DNA of 64,000 nucleotides from JAJECS01 sp965198185 (GCA_965198185.1 CBDAOU010000002.1:992001-1056000), one strand, 5' to 3'. Shown: positions 22,706-31,293, numbered from the stretch's first letter. The notes: a model not told the origin generated them from the sequence alone. A program made the numbers and translations.

Positions 22706-23986
22706 CTACCGGATGAATCCTTCGTAGTTGCGCATCAGGAGCTGGGCTTCAAGCTGGCGCATGGTATCGAGCACCACGCCGACCACAATCAGCAATCCCG
22801 TGCTGCTCAGCGCCACGGCGTTGACGTTGGTCACCAACTGCGCCAGGAATGGCAGCACCGCCACGAAGCCAAGAAACAGCGCGCCAGCCACCGTAAGGCG
22901 ATTCACCACGCGCATCAGGTATTGCTGCGTTGGACGGCCCGGCCGTATCCCCGGAATGAAGCCGCCGTTCTTCTGGAGGTTCTCCGCAAGGTTCTGCTGT
23001 TGAAAGATGACCAAGGTATAGAAGTAAGTGAAGGCGATGACTAGGAAAAAGGTCGCCACCCAATAGATGAAGTTCTCGGGGCTCATGGCATTGGCGATGC
23101 CGCCGGCCAGATTGGCCAACCACGTGATATCGGCGCCCTCGAAATAGCTGGCGATCGTTCCCGGCAGCAGCATGAAGGAGAAGGCGAATATCAGGGGGAT
23201 CATGCCCGCCGAGTTCACCTTGAGCGGGATGTGCGTGCTCTGGCCGCCGTACATGCGATTTCCGCGCACGCGCTTGGCGTAGTGCACCGGAATGCGCCGC
23301 TGCGCCTCCTGCACGAACACAATCGCACTGATCATGGCCAGGCCGATCACCACGACCGCCAGGAAGCCGCCGATGTTTTCGCCGGCGAACAGGGCCTGCC
23401 CGACGGCCTGCGGGGCCCCGGCCACGATGCCCGCAAAGATGATGATGGAAACGCCGTTGCCGACGCCGTTCTCCGTGATCAACTCACCCAGCCAAAGCAG
23501 GAACATGGAGCCGGCGGTCATCACGATCAGCATGGCCACGATCTCGGGGGCCCCGAGTGACGGTGAGATCAAGTCGGCCTGTGAGGTCCGCAGCAGCGTG
23601 ATCTGACCGAAGCCTTGCAGCATGGCAAACGGGACCGTCGCGATTCGCGTGTACTGTGCGATGCGCTTACGCCCGCTATCGCCCTCCTTGGAAAGCTCCT
23701 GCAACCGGGGAATCAGCGGCGTGAGGACCTGAAACGCAATCATCGCGGTGACGTAGGGGTAGACCCCCAACGCCACGATCGAAAAGTTCTCCAGCGCGCC
23801 GCCCGAGAGCAAGTTCAAAAACCCGAGGAGCTGATTGCCTTCGAAAAACTCTTGCAGCCGGTCCGTCGCGACCCCGGGCATGGGGATGTGCGCCACGAGC
23901 CGGAAGATCACCAGCAGGCCGATTGTGAACAGGATCTTCCGGCGTACATCCGGCAAGCGGAATGCGGTGATGGCGGTCTGAATCAC
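22706..23986 (-). CDS. secY: Protein translocase channel subunit SecY
   Basis: The central pore of the Sec translocon; 426 residues with ten predicted membrane helices. Conserved segments include RIPVHYAKRVRG in the cytosolic loop, HIPLKVNSAGMIPLIFA in helix 7, and KNGGFIPGIRPGRPT in the C-terminal ribosome/SecA-binding loop. Start GTG 23986 overlaps the rplO stop (GTGA), the classical coupling in the spc operon. Confidence 0.97.
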   Translation of the reverse strand: MIQTAITAFRLPDVRRKILFTIGLLVIFRLVAHIPMPGVATDRLQEFFEGNQLLGFLNLLSGGALENFSIVALGVYPYVTAMIAFQVLTPLIPRLQELSKEGDSGRKRIAQYTRIATVPFAMLQGFGQITLLRTSQADLISPSLGAPEIVAMLIVMTAGSMFLLWLGELITENGVGNGVSIIIFAGIVAGAPQAVGQALFAGENIGGFLAVVVIGLAMISAIVFVQEAQRRIPVHYAKRVRGNRMYGGQSTHIPLKVNSAGMIPLIFAFSFMLLPGTIASYFEGADITWLANLAGGIANAMSPENFIYWVATFFLVIAFTYFYTLVIFQQQNLAENLQKNGGFIPGIRPGRPTQQYLMRVVNRLTVAGALFLGFVAVLPFLAQLVTNVNAVALSSTGLLIVVGVVLDTMRQLEAQLLMRNYEGFIR

Positions 23987-24429
23987 GCCGGAAGTTCCTC
24001 GGCGGTGCCGCCGGCCTCCTCGATCTTCTTCTTGGCCGCAGCCGAAAACTTGGGTGCACGAATCGTCAGCGCATGCGGCAAGTCGCCGCCCGCCAATACC
24101 TTGAACAAGCCATCGTCGATGATGCCGCGGGCCTGCAACTCAGCCGCACCGACAACAGACCCTGCGTCAAACTCGGCCAAACGGCCGACGTTCACCGGCT
24201 GGTAATCCGTCCGAAATCGGTCGTTGGTGAATCCGCGGCGGGCGGGAAAGCGCCGCAGGAGCGGCGTCTGACCACCCTCAAACCCCGGTGTCGGACCCGA
24301 CCCGCTCCGCGCGCCTTGGCCGAGCGTGCCGCGGCCCGCTGTCTTGCCGCGGCCGCTGCCTTCGCCGCGACCGACCCGCCGCCGCCGGCGACGCCGCTGC
24401 GAAGTTCGAACGAGCACGTGCGGTTTCAC
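23983..24429 (-). CDS. rplO: Ribosomal protein uL15
   Basis: Large-subunit protein of 148 residues. The Gly/Arg-rich N-terminal tail VGRGEGSGRGKTAGRG, with seven consecutive arginines before it, and GFEGGQTPLLRRFPARRGFTN are typical. GTG 24429 was chosen because it gives the short family N-terminus; the longer frame upstream overlaps rpmD and is not L15-like. It overlaps neither gene harmfully: rpmD ends at 24437. Confidence 0.94.
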   Translation of the reverse strand: MKPHVLVRTSQRRRRRRRVGRGEGSGRGKTAGRGTLGQGARSGSGPTPGFEGGQTPLLRRFPARRGFTNDRFRTDYQPVNVGRLAEFDAGSVVGAAELQARGIIDDGLFKVLAGGDLPHALTIRAPKFSAAAKKKIEEAGGTAEELPA

Positions 24430-24436
24430 GGTCGAA

Positions 24437-24631
24437 CTACTCCGCGGACTCGCGGCGGCACTCGACGAGGTGGCCGACAACCACCAACATGCCGTCGATC
24501 GCCGGCGACTGCTCGCGCTCGGCCGTCTTGCCGATCCGGCCGAGGCCCAGGGCGCGCAGCGTCTCCTGCTGGCGGCGCGTGGTGCCAATCGCGCTCCGCA
24601 CCTGCCGCAGCTGCAGCTTAGCGCTAGCCAT
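24437..24631 (-). CDS. rpmD: Ribosomal protein uL30
   Basis: A 64-residue large-subunit protein: LQLRQVRSAIGTTRRQQETL, then RALGLGRIGKTAER and SPAIDGMLVVVGHLVE, the full bacterial L30 pattern. ATG 24631 overlaps the rpsE stop; an alternative start at 24646 adds five residues. Confidence 0.95.
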   Translation of the reverse strand: MASAKLQLRQVRSAIGTTRRQQETLRALGLGRIGKTAEREQSPAIDGMLVVVGHLVECRRESAE

Positions 24632-25166
24632 CGCCAGGGGACTCAATCGGGGCCAGGCGCCGTGCGCGCTGGGCGCTGGGATCGCTCAGCGCCTGGAGGC
24701 CCTCCACGGTTGCCTGAACGACATTGATCGCGTTTGACGAGCCGATGATCTTGGTCAGCACGTTGCGCACGCCGGCCAATTCAAGCACGGCGCGCACCGC
24801 GCCGCCCGCGATCACGCCGGTTCCCGAACCGGCGGGACGCAAGATGACCTTGGACGCACGAAACCTTGCTTCGACGTAGTGGGGAATGGATCCATCCTCG
24901 GTGAGCGGAACTTCGAACATGGCGCGACGGGCCCGCTCCTGCCCCTTTTGAATGGCGTCCGCCACCTCGCGCGCGCGACCCACGCTGACGCCAACGCGCC
25001 CGTTGCGATCGCCCACAACCACGATGGCGTTGAAGCCGAAGCGTCGGCCACCGCGGACCACTTTCGATACGCGCTTGATGCGCACCACGCGATCCTCAAA
25101 CCGCTGGCGCTCGCCGTCACTGTCGAGAAAGCTGGGCTGACCTCGCCCGCGACCGTCAAATTGCAT
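24624..25166 (-). CDS. rpsE: Ribosomal protein uS5
   Basis: Small-subunit protein involved in decoding accuracy and mRNA entry; 180 residues. The double-stranded-RNA-binding-like N-terminal domain has VVRGGRRFGFNAIVVVGD, and the C-terminal domain has RPAGSGTGVIAGGAVRAVLE and the SSNAINVVQATVEGL helix. It is tightly spaced with rplR (2 bases). Confidence 0.97.
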   Translation of the reverse strand: MQFDGRGRGQPSFLDSDGERQRFEDRVVRIKRVSKVVRGGRRFGFNAIVVVGDRNGRVGVSVGRAREVADAIQKGQERARRAMFEVPLTEDGSIPHYVEARFRASKVILRPAGSGTGVIAGGAVRAVLELAGVRNVLTKIIGSSNAINVVQATVEGLQALSDPSAQRARRLAPIESPGDG

Positions 25167-25168
25167 AG

Positions 25169-25522
25169 CTAAAACTCCAAGCCGTCGGCGCGCGCCGCGT
25201 CAGCTACAGCCTTCACGCGGCCGGCATAGGCGAATCCGCCGCGGTCAAATACCACTTGCGAAAGCTGCAGCGCCTTGGCGCGTTCGGCGATGGCTCGACC
25301 AACGCTGCCGGCCTGCGCGCGCCTCGACCCCTCGCCCATGTCCGACTCAAGCGTCGAGGCAGCGGCCAGCGTCATCCCGCGCGCGTCGTCGACCACCTGG
25401 GCGTAAGTGTGCTTCAAACTCCGGAACACAGCCAGACGCGGACGCTCCGCAGTTCCGCGCACTCGCGCCCGCAAGCGTCGGTGACGCCGCATTCGGCTCG
25501 CGCGCCGTGAGTGAGCGGCCAT
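25169..25522 (-). CDS. rplR: Ribosomal protein uL18
   Basis: A 5S rRNA-binding large-subunit protein of 117 residues: RLRARVRGTAERPRLAVFRS, QVVDDARGMTLAAAST and VVFDRGGFAYAGRVKAVADA. ATG 25522 overlaps the rplF stop as TGATG. Confidence 0.97.
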   Translation of the reverse strand: MAAHSRRASRMRRHRRLRARVRGTAERPRLAVFRSLKHTYAQVVDDARGMTLAAASTLESDMGEGSRRAQAGSVGRAIAERAKALQLSQVVFDRGGFAYAGRVKAVADAARADGLEF

Positions 25523-26076
25523 CAGGCGGTCGCCAATCCGGCGGCGGTCTTGCCGGGCTTCTGACGGACGTATTCGCCCGCGTAGCGGACGCCCTTGCCC
25601 TTGTAGGGATCAGCGGGCCGCACCGCGCGGATTTCGGCGGCGATCTGGCCAACGGCCTCTTTGTCAATCCCCGCAACCACGATGTGCGTCGGGTCCGGCA
25701 CCTGGATGTCCACGCCGTCCGGCGCTCTGATCACCTGAGGATGCGAGAAGCCCAGTTGAAGATCGAGGGCGCCGCCTTGAAGCGACGCGCGATAGCCGGT
25801 GCCCTGAATCTCAAGTCGCTTTTGAAAGCCTTCGGTGACGCCGGTGATCATGTTCGCCAGCAGCTGACGCGTGAGGCCGTGCAGGGCCCGCTGTTTGCGC
25901 TCGTCATTCGAGCGCGTCACCTGGAGCATGCCGTCGGCCGGGGTGATCGTCATCGATGCCGGCAGCGTGCGCGCAAGCGATCCGCGCGGTCCCTTGACTT
26001 CAACGGCGTTGCCTTCGCCGACGTTGACCGTAACCCCGGAGGGGATGGGTACGGGAAGTTGGCCAATGCGTGACAT
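25522..26076 (-). CDS. rplF: Ribosomal protein uL6
   Basis: Large-subunit protein near the sarcin-ricin loop; 184 residues with two similar domains. SRIGQLPVPIPSGVTV, VKGPRGSLAR and the C-terminal DPYKGKGVRYAGEYVRQKPGKT are all intact. It precedes rplR and follows rpsH by 8 bases. Confidence 0.97.
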   Translation of the reverse strand: MSRIGQLPVPIPSGVTVNVGEGNAVEVKGPRGSLARTLPASMTITPADGMLQVTRSNDERKQRALHGLTRQLLANMITGVTEGFQKRLEIQGTGYRASLQGGALDLQLGFSHPQVIRAPDGVDIQVPDPTHIVVAGIDKEAVGQIAAEIRAVRPADPYKGKGVRYAGEYVRQKPGKTAAGLATA

Positions 26077-26084
26077 GCCGCGAG

Positions 26085-26477
26085 CTACCAGACAAAGGCG
26101 ACGATTTCGCCGCCGAGTCGGCGCCGACGCGCCTCGCTTCCGGTCATCAACCCGCTGGAGGTGGATACCAGGGCCACGCCAATACCGCCCATCACGCGCG
26201 GGATCTCGCGTGCGCGGGTATACACGCGCAAACCCGGACGACTCACGCGCTTGGAGCCCCTGAGCACCGGCTCATCGTTCGCGTCATACCGCAAATCGAT
26301 CTCAATCGAAGCCCGCGGCGATCCGTCAACGACCGCGTAGCCGGTGATAAAACCCTCGTCCCGCAGCAGCTCGGCGATGCGCTCCTTTTGCCCGGAATGC
26401 GGCACCGGCACCTTGCGGTGGTGCGCCATCACGGCGTTGCGCATCCGCGTGAGCATGTCGGCAATTGGGTCAGTCAT
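26085..26477 (-). CDS. rpsH: Ribosomal protein uS8
   Basis: A 16S rRNA binder and the classical spc-operon autoregulator in E. coli; 130 residues. DPIADMLTRMRNAV at the N-terminus and RVYTRAREIPRVMGGIGVAL with ISTS-like ALVSTSSGLMT at the C-terminus identify it. It lies 6 bases after rpsN. Confidence 0.97.
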   Translation of the reverse strand: MTDPIADMLTRMRNAVMAHHRKVPVPHSGQKERIAELLRDEGFITGYAVVDGSPRASIEIDLRYDANDEPVLRGSKRVSRPGLRVYTRAREIPRVMGGIGVALVSTSSGLMTGSEARRRRLGGEIVAFVW

Positions 26478-26483
26478 TTCGCC

Positions 26484-26723
26484 CTACCAGCTCGACTTCG
26501 TCACGCCGGGAATTTCCCCCTGCGCCGCCAACGTGCGAAAGCAAATTCGGCACAGGTCGAACCGGCGCATGTAGGCCCGCGGGCGCCCGCAGAGCACGCA
26601 GCGATTGCGGTAGCGCACCTTGTAGCGGAGCTTGCGGCCCCGCAGCGACCGCTCGTCGAAGTTCGGCGAATTGAAGGCATTCCGCTCTCGCTCCCACTTC
26701 ACAATCTTGCACTTCTTGGCCAT
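26484..26723 (-). CDS. rpsN: Ribosomal protein uS14 (zinc form with N-terminal insert)
   Basis: A 79-residue S14 with the zinc ligands CVLC and CRIC and the C-terminus GEIPGVTKSSW. Zinc-type S14 is normally 61 residues; here about 18 additional residues (roughly 12-30) separate AKKCKIVKWE from the RYKVRYRNRC core, giving a length between the short zinc and long zinc-free forms. It lies 8 bases after rplE. Confidence 0.95.
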   Translation of the reverse strand: MAKKCKIVKWERERNAFNSPNFDERSLRGRKLRYKVRYRNRCVLCGRPRAYMRRFDLCRICFRTLAAQGEIPGVTKSSW

Positions 26724-26731
26724 GCGGGCTC

Positions 26732-27283
26732 CTAGGCTGCTTCTTCGCGTTCGAAGGGCAGTCCGATGGCTTCCAGCAACCGCCGCGCCTGCGCGTCGGT
26801 TCGGGCGCTGGTGACCATGGTGACTTCCAATCCGCGGATCTGGTCGATCGAGTCGTAGTCGATCTCCGGGAAGACAAGCTGCTCGGGCAGGCCGATCGAA
26901 TAGTTGCCACGACCGTCGAAGGCGCGCAGTGACAGGCCGCGAAAGTCGCGCAGCCGCGGCAGCGCCAGGTTGATCAAGCGATCGACGAATTCATACATCC
27001 GCCGGCCGCGCAGGGTGGTTTTCACGCCCACACGCTGGCCCGCACGCAGGCGAAAGGCCGCGACGCTGCGTTTGGCCCGGGTGACGATCGGCCGCTGGCC
27101 CGTGGCTGTCGCGATATCGCGCACGGTGTGGTCCACGATCGCGTCGTTGCTCAACGCCGCGCCGATGCCGACGTTCACCACGACCTTTTCCAGCTGCGGC
27201 ACCTCGTGGAGGTTGCGCAGCCCCAGGTCCCGTTGCAATTCGGGGCGGATCGACTCTCGATACCGATCAAGCAGGCGTGCCAT
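26732..27283 (-). CDS. rplE: Ribosomal protein uL5
   Basis: A 5S rRNA-binding protein that contacts P-site tRNA; 183 residues. LEKVVVNVGIGAALSN, TRAKRSVAAFRLRAG and the C-terminal VTSARTDAQARRLLEAIGLP are typical. ATG 27283 was chosen because upstream residues of the longer frame overlap rplX without homology. Its start overlaps the rplX TAA by one base. Confidence 0.96.
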   Translation of the reverse strand: MARLLDRYRESIRPELQRDLGLRNLHEVPQLEKVVVNVGIGAALSNDAIVDHTVRDIATATGQRPIVTRAKRSVAAFRLRAGQRVGVKTTLRGRRMYEFVDRLINLALPRLRDFRGLSLRAFDGRGNYSIGLPEQLVFPEIDYDSIDQIRGLEVTMVTSARTDAQARRLLEAIGLPFEREEAA

Positions 27284-27615
27284 TACTCGTCCAGCGGTTC
27301 GTTGCAGCTCTTGCAGTGGCGGATACGCGCCCCGCGGCGGCCTACACGGATTCCAATGCGGGAACGCGTGTCGCACTGCTGACAGACCAGCATGACGTTC
27401 GAGACGTCAAGCGGGGCGTTGAAGTCAATGATACCGGCCCGCTGGCCAATGGCCCGCGGCTTGGTGTGCCGTTTGCGGACATTGACGCCCTCGACCACGA
27501 GTTGGCCCGTCTCCGGCACCACGCGATCGATCACGCCCTGGCGGCCCTTGTCGCGCCCGGTGAGCACCTCGACGGTATCGCCCTTGCGGAGCCGAAATTG
27601 GTGTGCGGGCGCCAT
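27283..27615 (-). CDS. rplX: Ribosomal protein uL24
   Basis: An assembly-initiating large-subunit protein of 110 residues. The KOW motif RKGDTVEVLTGRDKGRQGVI is followed by VEGVNVRKRHTKP. The C-terminus forms a zinc-ribbon pattern, CQQC and CKSC, as in the longer bacterial L24 proteins. ATG 27615 is preferred over the TTG at 27621. Confidence 0.96.
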   Translation of the reverse strand: MAPAHQFRLRKGDTVEVLTGRDKGRQGVIDRVVPETGQLVVEGVNVRKRHTKPRAIGQRAGIIDFNAPLDVSNVMLVCQQCDTRSRIGIRVGRRGARIRHCKSCNEPLDE

Positions 27616-27617
27616 GC

Positions 27618-27983
27618 TCAAAGCACCTCCGGCGCGAGCGACACGATGCGCATGAAGCGCCGTTCACGGAGCTCGCGCGCCACCGGACCGAAGATGCGCG
27701 TGCCGCGCGGCGCGGTGCCGTCCAACACGACGGCGGCGTTGTCGTCGAAGCGAATTCGCGATCCGTCCGCGCGCCGATATTCCTTGGCGACGCGCACGAC
27801 GACCGCCTGCACCACGCTGCCCTTCGGCACCGGGCTATTCGGCGCGGCTTGCTTGACACTGGCCACAACCACGTCGCCCACGCCGGCATATTTGCGGCCG
27901 GAACCGCCGAGCACGCGGATGCACATGATCTCGCGCGCTCCGCTGTTGTCGGCGACCCTTAGCCGGCTCTGTTGCTGAACCAT
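27618..27983 (-). CDS. rplN: Ribosomal protein uL14
   Basis: A 121-residue interface protein of the large subunit: MVQQQSRLRVADNSGAREIM, GDVVVASVKQAAPNSPVPKG and GPVARELRERRFMRIVSLAPEVL. ATG 27983 is four bases downstream of the rpsQ stop. Confidence 0.97.
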   Translation of the reverse strand: MVQQQSRLRVADNSGAREIMCIRVLGGSGRKYAGVGDVVVASVKQAAPNSPVPKGSVVQAVVVRVAKEYRRADGSRIRFDDNAAVVLDGTAPRGTRIFGPVARELRERRFMRIVSLAPEVL

Positions 27984-27987
27984 GGGG

Positions 27988-28422
27988 TTATCGAGTCTCG
28001 CTCTCTGACACATCCTCATCTGCGTCGGTCTCTGACACATCCTCACCTGCGTCGGATGGCGCCTCTATCGATGCCTCGGTCGCTTCTTCCTCGACTGGCT
28101 CGACATCCGCCGCTTGTGCGGCCTCACTGGCAGCCTCGACGGCTGCCTGCTCCTCTTCGGTGAGCGTGGCGCGATTCACGATGCGCGTGAGTCGCCAGCG
28201 TTTGCGGCGGCTGTAGGGCCGCGAGGCCGTGACCTCCACCACGTCCCCAACTTCACACGCGTTTTCGGGGTCGTGCGCCAATAGCTTGCGCCGGATGCGG
28301 ACTGGTTTTCGGTAGAGCGGGTGCCGGCGCACCGATTCCACTCGGACGGCAATGGTCTTGTCCGAGCGATTGCTCACCACGGTCCCCACGCGCCGCTGGC
28401 GCCGTTGGTTAGCTGCCACCAT
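27988..28422 (-). CDS. rpsQ: Ribosomal protein uS17 with long acidic C-terminal extension
   Basis: The S17 core (residues 1-84) is standard: RVGTVVSNRSDKTIAVRVES, then YRKPVRIRRKLLAHDP and VVEVTASRPYSRRKRWRL. It is followed by about 60 residues rich in Glu, Asp, Ala and Ser, doubling the family's usual 85. The tail ends in a nine-residue repeat (DAGEDVSET, DADEDVSES) encoded by a 27-base tandem duplication. A disordered acidic tail on a basic RNA-binding protein is unusual. ATG 28422 overlaps the rpmC stop by one base (TGATG). Confidence 0.93.
   Translation of the reverse strand: MVAANQRRQRRVGTVVSNRSDKTIAVRVESVRRHPLYRKPVRIRRKLLAHDPENACEVGDVVEVTASRPYSRRKRWRLTRIVNRATLTEEEQAAVEAASEAAQAADVEPVEEEATEASIEAPSDAGEDVSETDADEDVSESETR
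28002..28055. repeat. Two-copy 27-base tandem repeat within rpsQ
   Basis: Units 28002-28028 and 28029-28055 match at 26 of 27 bases and keep frame, adding one nine-residue acidic unit to the S17 tail. The near identity suggests recent duplication. Confidence 0.9.
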
Positions 28423-28655
28423 CACTCGACCTCATCGCCCGCGGCAGCCCCAACGAGCTCGCGCTCGCGCTGCACGGTCATGATCTGCGCAATTTCGCGT
28501 CGCAATTCACCCAGCCGCGAGGTCGCGGTGAGCTGTAGCGTCGCATGCTGCACGCGCAGGCGGAACAGCTCTTCCTTCGCCTCTCGGCGGCGGGTTTCCA
28601 AAGCCTCGGCGTCAAGCGCCCGAATCTCTGCCAGATCAGCCAACGACAACCTCAC
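28422..28655 (-). CDS. rpmC: Ribosomal protein uL29
   Basis: Large-subunit protein next to the exit tunnel. LADLAEIRALDAEALETRRR and EELFRLRVQHATLQLT, then RLGELRREIAQIMTVQRER, match the two-helix L29 fold; 77 residues, with a short acidic tail (GAAAGDEVE). Start GTG 28655 overlaps the rplP end by 20 bases; TTG 28649 or 28643 are alternatives. Confidence 0.92.
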   Translation of the reverse strand: MRLSLADLAEIRALDAEALETRRREAKEELFRLRVQHATLQLTATSRLGELRREIAQIMTVQRERELVGAAAGDEVE

Positions 28656-29061
28656 GATTTCGGGTGATGACGCGAGTGGCCACGGAGATCTTGTGTGACG
28701 CGAGCCGCATCGCCTCGCGGCCGAGCTCTTCGTCGATACCGGCAATTTCAAACAGCACGCGTCCGGGCTTGACCACGGCCACCCAGTGATCGACGTTGCC
28801 CTTGCCGCTTCCCATGCGCGTCTCGGCGGGCTTGGCGCTGACCGGCTTGTCGGGAAAAAAGCGAATCCAGACCTGGCCGCCGCGCTGAACGGCGTGCGTA
28901 ATGGCGCGCCGCGCGGCTTCGATCTCGCGGCTGTCAACCCAGCCCGCGCTGAGCGCTTGCAACCCAACTTCTCCGAAGTGCAGCGCGTTGCCGCGCGCGG
29001 CGCGGCCCCGCCGACGGCCGCGGTGAGCCTTGCGGAATTTGGTTCGCTTGGGCATCAACAT
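28636..29061 (-). CDS. rplP: Ribosomal protein uL16
   Basis: A 141-residue protein at the A-site finger. MLMPKRTKFRKAHRGRRRG is the canonical N-terminus, and PVSAKPAETRMGSGKGNVDH holds the conserved loop near the peptidyl-transferase centre. It is complete and follows rpsC by 4 bases. Confidence 0.97.
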   Translation of the reverse strand: MLMPKRTKFRKAHRGRRRGRAARGNALHFGEVGLQALSAGWVDSREIEAARRAITHAVQRGGQVWIRFFPDKPVSAKPAETRMGSGKGNVDHWVAVVKPGRVLFEIAGIDEELGREAMRLASHKISVATRVITRNREVVVG

Positions 29062-29065
29062 GACG

Positions 29066-29815
29066 TTAGTTGCCTCTGGGCGCGCGTCGGCCGCCCATCC
29101 CCGTCCGGCCCACGCGGCCGGCCAGCATATCCGCGGTGTCGCTCAGCGTGTCGCGCCGATGGATCCACGCCTTGACGCCGATGCGCCCTTGCGCCGTGCG
29201 GGCTTCGGTGAATCCGTAGTCGATGTCGGCGTCGAGCGTCTGCAGCGGTACGGTCCCGCTGAGCTCGAACTCGGTGCGCGCCATCTCTCGCCCGCCGAGT
29301 CGACCACTCACCATGACCTTCACGCCCATGGCGCCAGCGCGCATGCTGCGCTCGGCCGTGACCTTCATGGCCCGCCGGAACGAGACGCGCCGCTCCAGCT
29401 GTTCGGCCACGTTGCGCGCCACCAAGAACGCGTCCAACTCAGGTTGACCGATCTCCTGGACATCGACGACGGTGCGCTTCTTCGTGTGGAGCTCCAGCAG
29501 GCGCTGAATCTCCTCGCGGTTGCTTCCCCCACGGCCAATCACGATGCCCGGCCGCGCCGTGTGGATGATGACGCGCAGCTGGCTGACCTGGCGTTCAATC
29601 TCGATGCGCGAGACGCCGGCCCCAAACCCGCGCCGCCGCCCGCCACGTCGCTGATCGCGCCGCCCGGGCGGGTTGTCAAGGAACTTTCGCACGATCTTGC
29701 GGATCTGGAAGTCCTCGGCCAGCAGCGCGGTGTAGTCGCGGTCGGCGTACCACGTGCTGAGCCAGCGCTTCGTGTATCCAAGGCGAAAGCCAATTGGGTG
29801 AACCTTACGTCCCAT
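29066..29815 (-). CDS. rpsC: Ribosomal protein uS3
   Basis: Small-subunit protein with mRNA-entry helicase activity; 249 residues. It has MGRKVHPIGFRLGYTKRWLS at the N-terminus, the KH motif IVIGRGGSNREEI, and the C-terminal VKVMVSGRLGGREMARTE. A Gly/Arg-rich insert (RRDQRRGGRRRGFGAG) precedes the KH domain. Two bases separate it from rplV. Confidence 0.97.
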   Translation of the reverse strand: MGRKVHPIGFRLGYTKRWLSTWYADRDYTALLAEDFQIRKIVRKFLDNPPGRRDQRRGGRRRGFGAGVSRIEIERQVSQLRVIIHTARPGIVIGRGGSNREEIQRLLELHTKKRTVVDVQEIGQPELDAFLVARNVAEQLERRVSFRRAMKVTAERSMRAGAMGVKVMVSGRLGGREMARTEFELSGTVPLQTLDADIDYGFTEARTAQGRIGVKAWIHRRDTLSDTADMLAGRVGRTGMGGRRAPRGN

Positions 29816-29817
29816 GC

Positions 29818-30156
29818 CTATTCGCTTTCGTCGTCCACGACGACCGTGATGTGGGCGGACCGCTTGCGATAGAACCCCGGGCGCCCACGGGCCTTTGCCC
29901 GGTAGCGCCGGAGCGACGGTCCCTGGTCCACGCGCACGTCACGCACGATGAGGCCATCCCGCTCCAGGCCATAGTTGTGCTCGGCATTCGCCAGCGCCGA
30001 CTTCAGCACTTTGGCGATCTCGAACGCCGCCCGCTGCGGCAGATGCGCCAGGGTTGCCAAGGCAACCTCGGGGGACATCCCTCGCACTTCGTTCGCCACA
30101 AGGCGAGCGCGTCGCGGTGCCATGCGAACGTACTTGGCCGTTGCCCAGACTTGCAT
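29818..30156 (-). CDS. rplV: Ribosomal protein uL22
   Basis: Lines the exit tunnel with its beta-hairpin; 112 residues. TAKYVRMAPRRARLVANEVR, KVLKSALANAEHNYGL and the hairpin tip KARGRPGFYRKRSAHITVVV are present. ATG 30156 was chosen, as upstream codons belong to the rpsS-overlapping frame. Confidence 0.96.
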   Translation of the reverse strand: MQVWATAKYVRMAPRRARLVANEVRGMSPEVALATLAHLPQRAAFEIAKVLKSALANAEHNYGLERDGLIVRDVRVDQGPSLRRYRAKARGRPGFYRKRSAHITVVVDDESE

Positions 30157-30160
30157 GCGA

Positions 30161-30454
30161 CTAGCGTGCTCCCTGCTGCGCCGCCACGCGCGACCCCGCC
30201 TGGCTGTGGCTGCGATAGGTGCGCGTGGGCGCGAATTCACCCAGACGATGGCCCACCATGTTCTCCGAGACGTAGACGGGCACATGGCGTCGACCGTCAT
30301 GCACGGCAATGGTGAGTCCAACCATTTCCGGATGGATCACGCTTGCGCGGCTCCAGGTGCGGATGACCTGCTTCTGACGGCTGCGGCTGGCTTCGGCCAC
30401 ACGCTTCTCCAGCTTGGGGTCGATGTACCAACCTTTTTTCGAGCTTCGTGACAT
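30161..30454 (-). CDS. rpsS: Ribosomal protein uS19
   Basis: A head protein of 97 residues. RSSKKGWYIDPKLEKRV and TWSRASVIHPEMVGLTIAVH, then YVSENMVGHRLGEFAPTRTY, are the standard S19 signature. It follows rplB by 6 bases. Confidence 0.97.
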   Translation of the reverse strand: MSRSSKKGWYIDPKLEKRVAEASRSRQKQVIRTWSRASVIHPEMVGLTIAVHDGRRHVPVYVSENMVGHRLGEFAPTRTYRSHSQAGSRVAAQQGAR

Positions 30455-30460
30455 GCTGCC

Positions 30461-31291
30461 CTATTTCCTGCGGCGTCGAATGATATAGCGGTCGCTGCGG
30501 CGCCGCCCGAGACGAGTGCGGCGACCTAGAGCCGGTTTGCCCCATGGCGTCTTGGGGCCGGGGAGTCCCACCGGGGCCTTCCCCTCACCACCGCCGTGAG
30601 GATGATCGCGCGGCGTCATGGCCGAGCCACGCACTTGCGGCCGGCGACGGCGCCAGCGAATGCGACCGGCCTTGCCCGCCGACTGGTTGCTGTGATCCTG
30701 GTTGCCGACACGTCCCACCGTGGCCATTCCGGCCAGCGGAACCTGTCGCATTTCGCCCGACGGCATCCGCAGCGTGGCCAGACCGCGGTCCTTGGCCATC
30801 AGCTGCCCGCTCATGCCGGCGCTGCGGATGAGCTTGGCGCCTCCCCCGGGCACCAACTCGACCGCGTGCACCTCGGTTCCGGCGGGCATGTCCGCCAGGC
30901 GCATGGCGTTGCCGACGCGCGGCTCGGCCTTTGGGCCGGATACGACCTCGGAGCCCACCCGCAAGCCCTGCGGCGCCAGGATGTAGCGCTTCTCTCCGTC
31001 GGCGTAGACCAGCAGCGCGATGTGGGCGGAGCGGTTTGGGTCGTATTCGATACTCGCGATCGTCGCAGGTACGCCGAGCTTGTTTCGCCGCCAGTCAATC
31101 ACGCGATAGCGCCGTTTGGCCCCGCCGCCTCGGTGCCGCACGGTGATGCGGCCTTGGTTGTTGCGTCCGGCTCTTTCGGTCAGCGGTCGCAACAGCGCCT
31201 TGTGCGGCTTGGACTCGGTGACTTCCTCGTGATCGACCGACACGTAGCCACGGCGCCCGGGCGACGTCGGATCGTAGGTACGAAGTCCCAT
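30461..31291 (-). CDS. rplB: Ribosomal protein uL2
   Basis: Core protein near the peptidyl-transferase centre; 276 residues. GRNNQGRITVRHRGGGAKRR, RVGNQDHSNQSAGKAG and the catalytic-region loop AMTPRDHPHGGGEGKAPVG, containing the conserved His, are present. It follows rplW by 2 bases. Confidence 0.97.
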   Translation of the reverse strand: MGLRTYDPTSPGRRGYVSVDHEEVTESKPHKALLRPLTERAGRNNQGRITVRHRGGGAKRRYRVIDWRRNKLGVPATIASIEYDPNRSAHIALLVYADGEKRYILAPQGLRVGSEVVSGPKAEPRVGNAMRLADMPAGTEVHAVELVPGGGAKLIRSAGMSGQLMAKDRGLATLRMPSGEMRQVPLAGMATVGRVGNQDHSNQSAGKAGRIRWRRRRPQVRGSAMTPRDHPHGGGEGKAPVGLPGPKTPWGKPALGRRTRLGRRRSDRYIIRRRRK

Positions 31292-31293
31292 AC

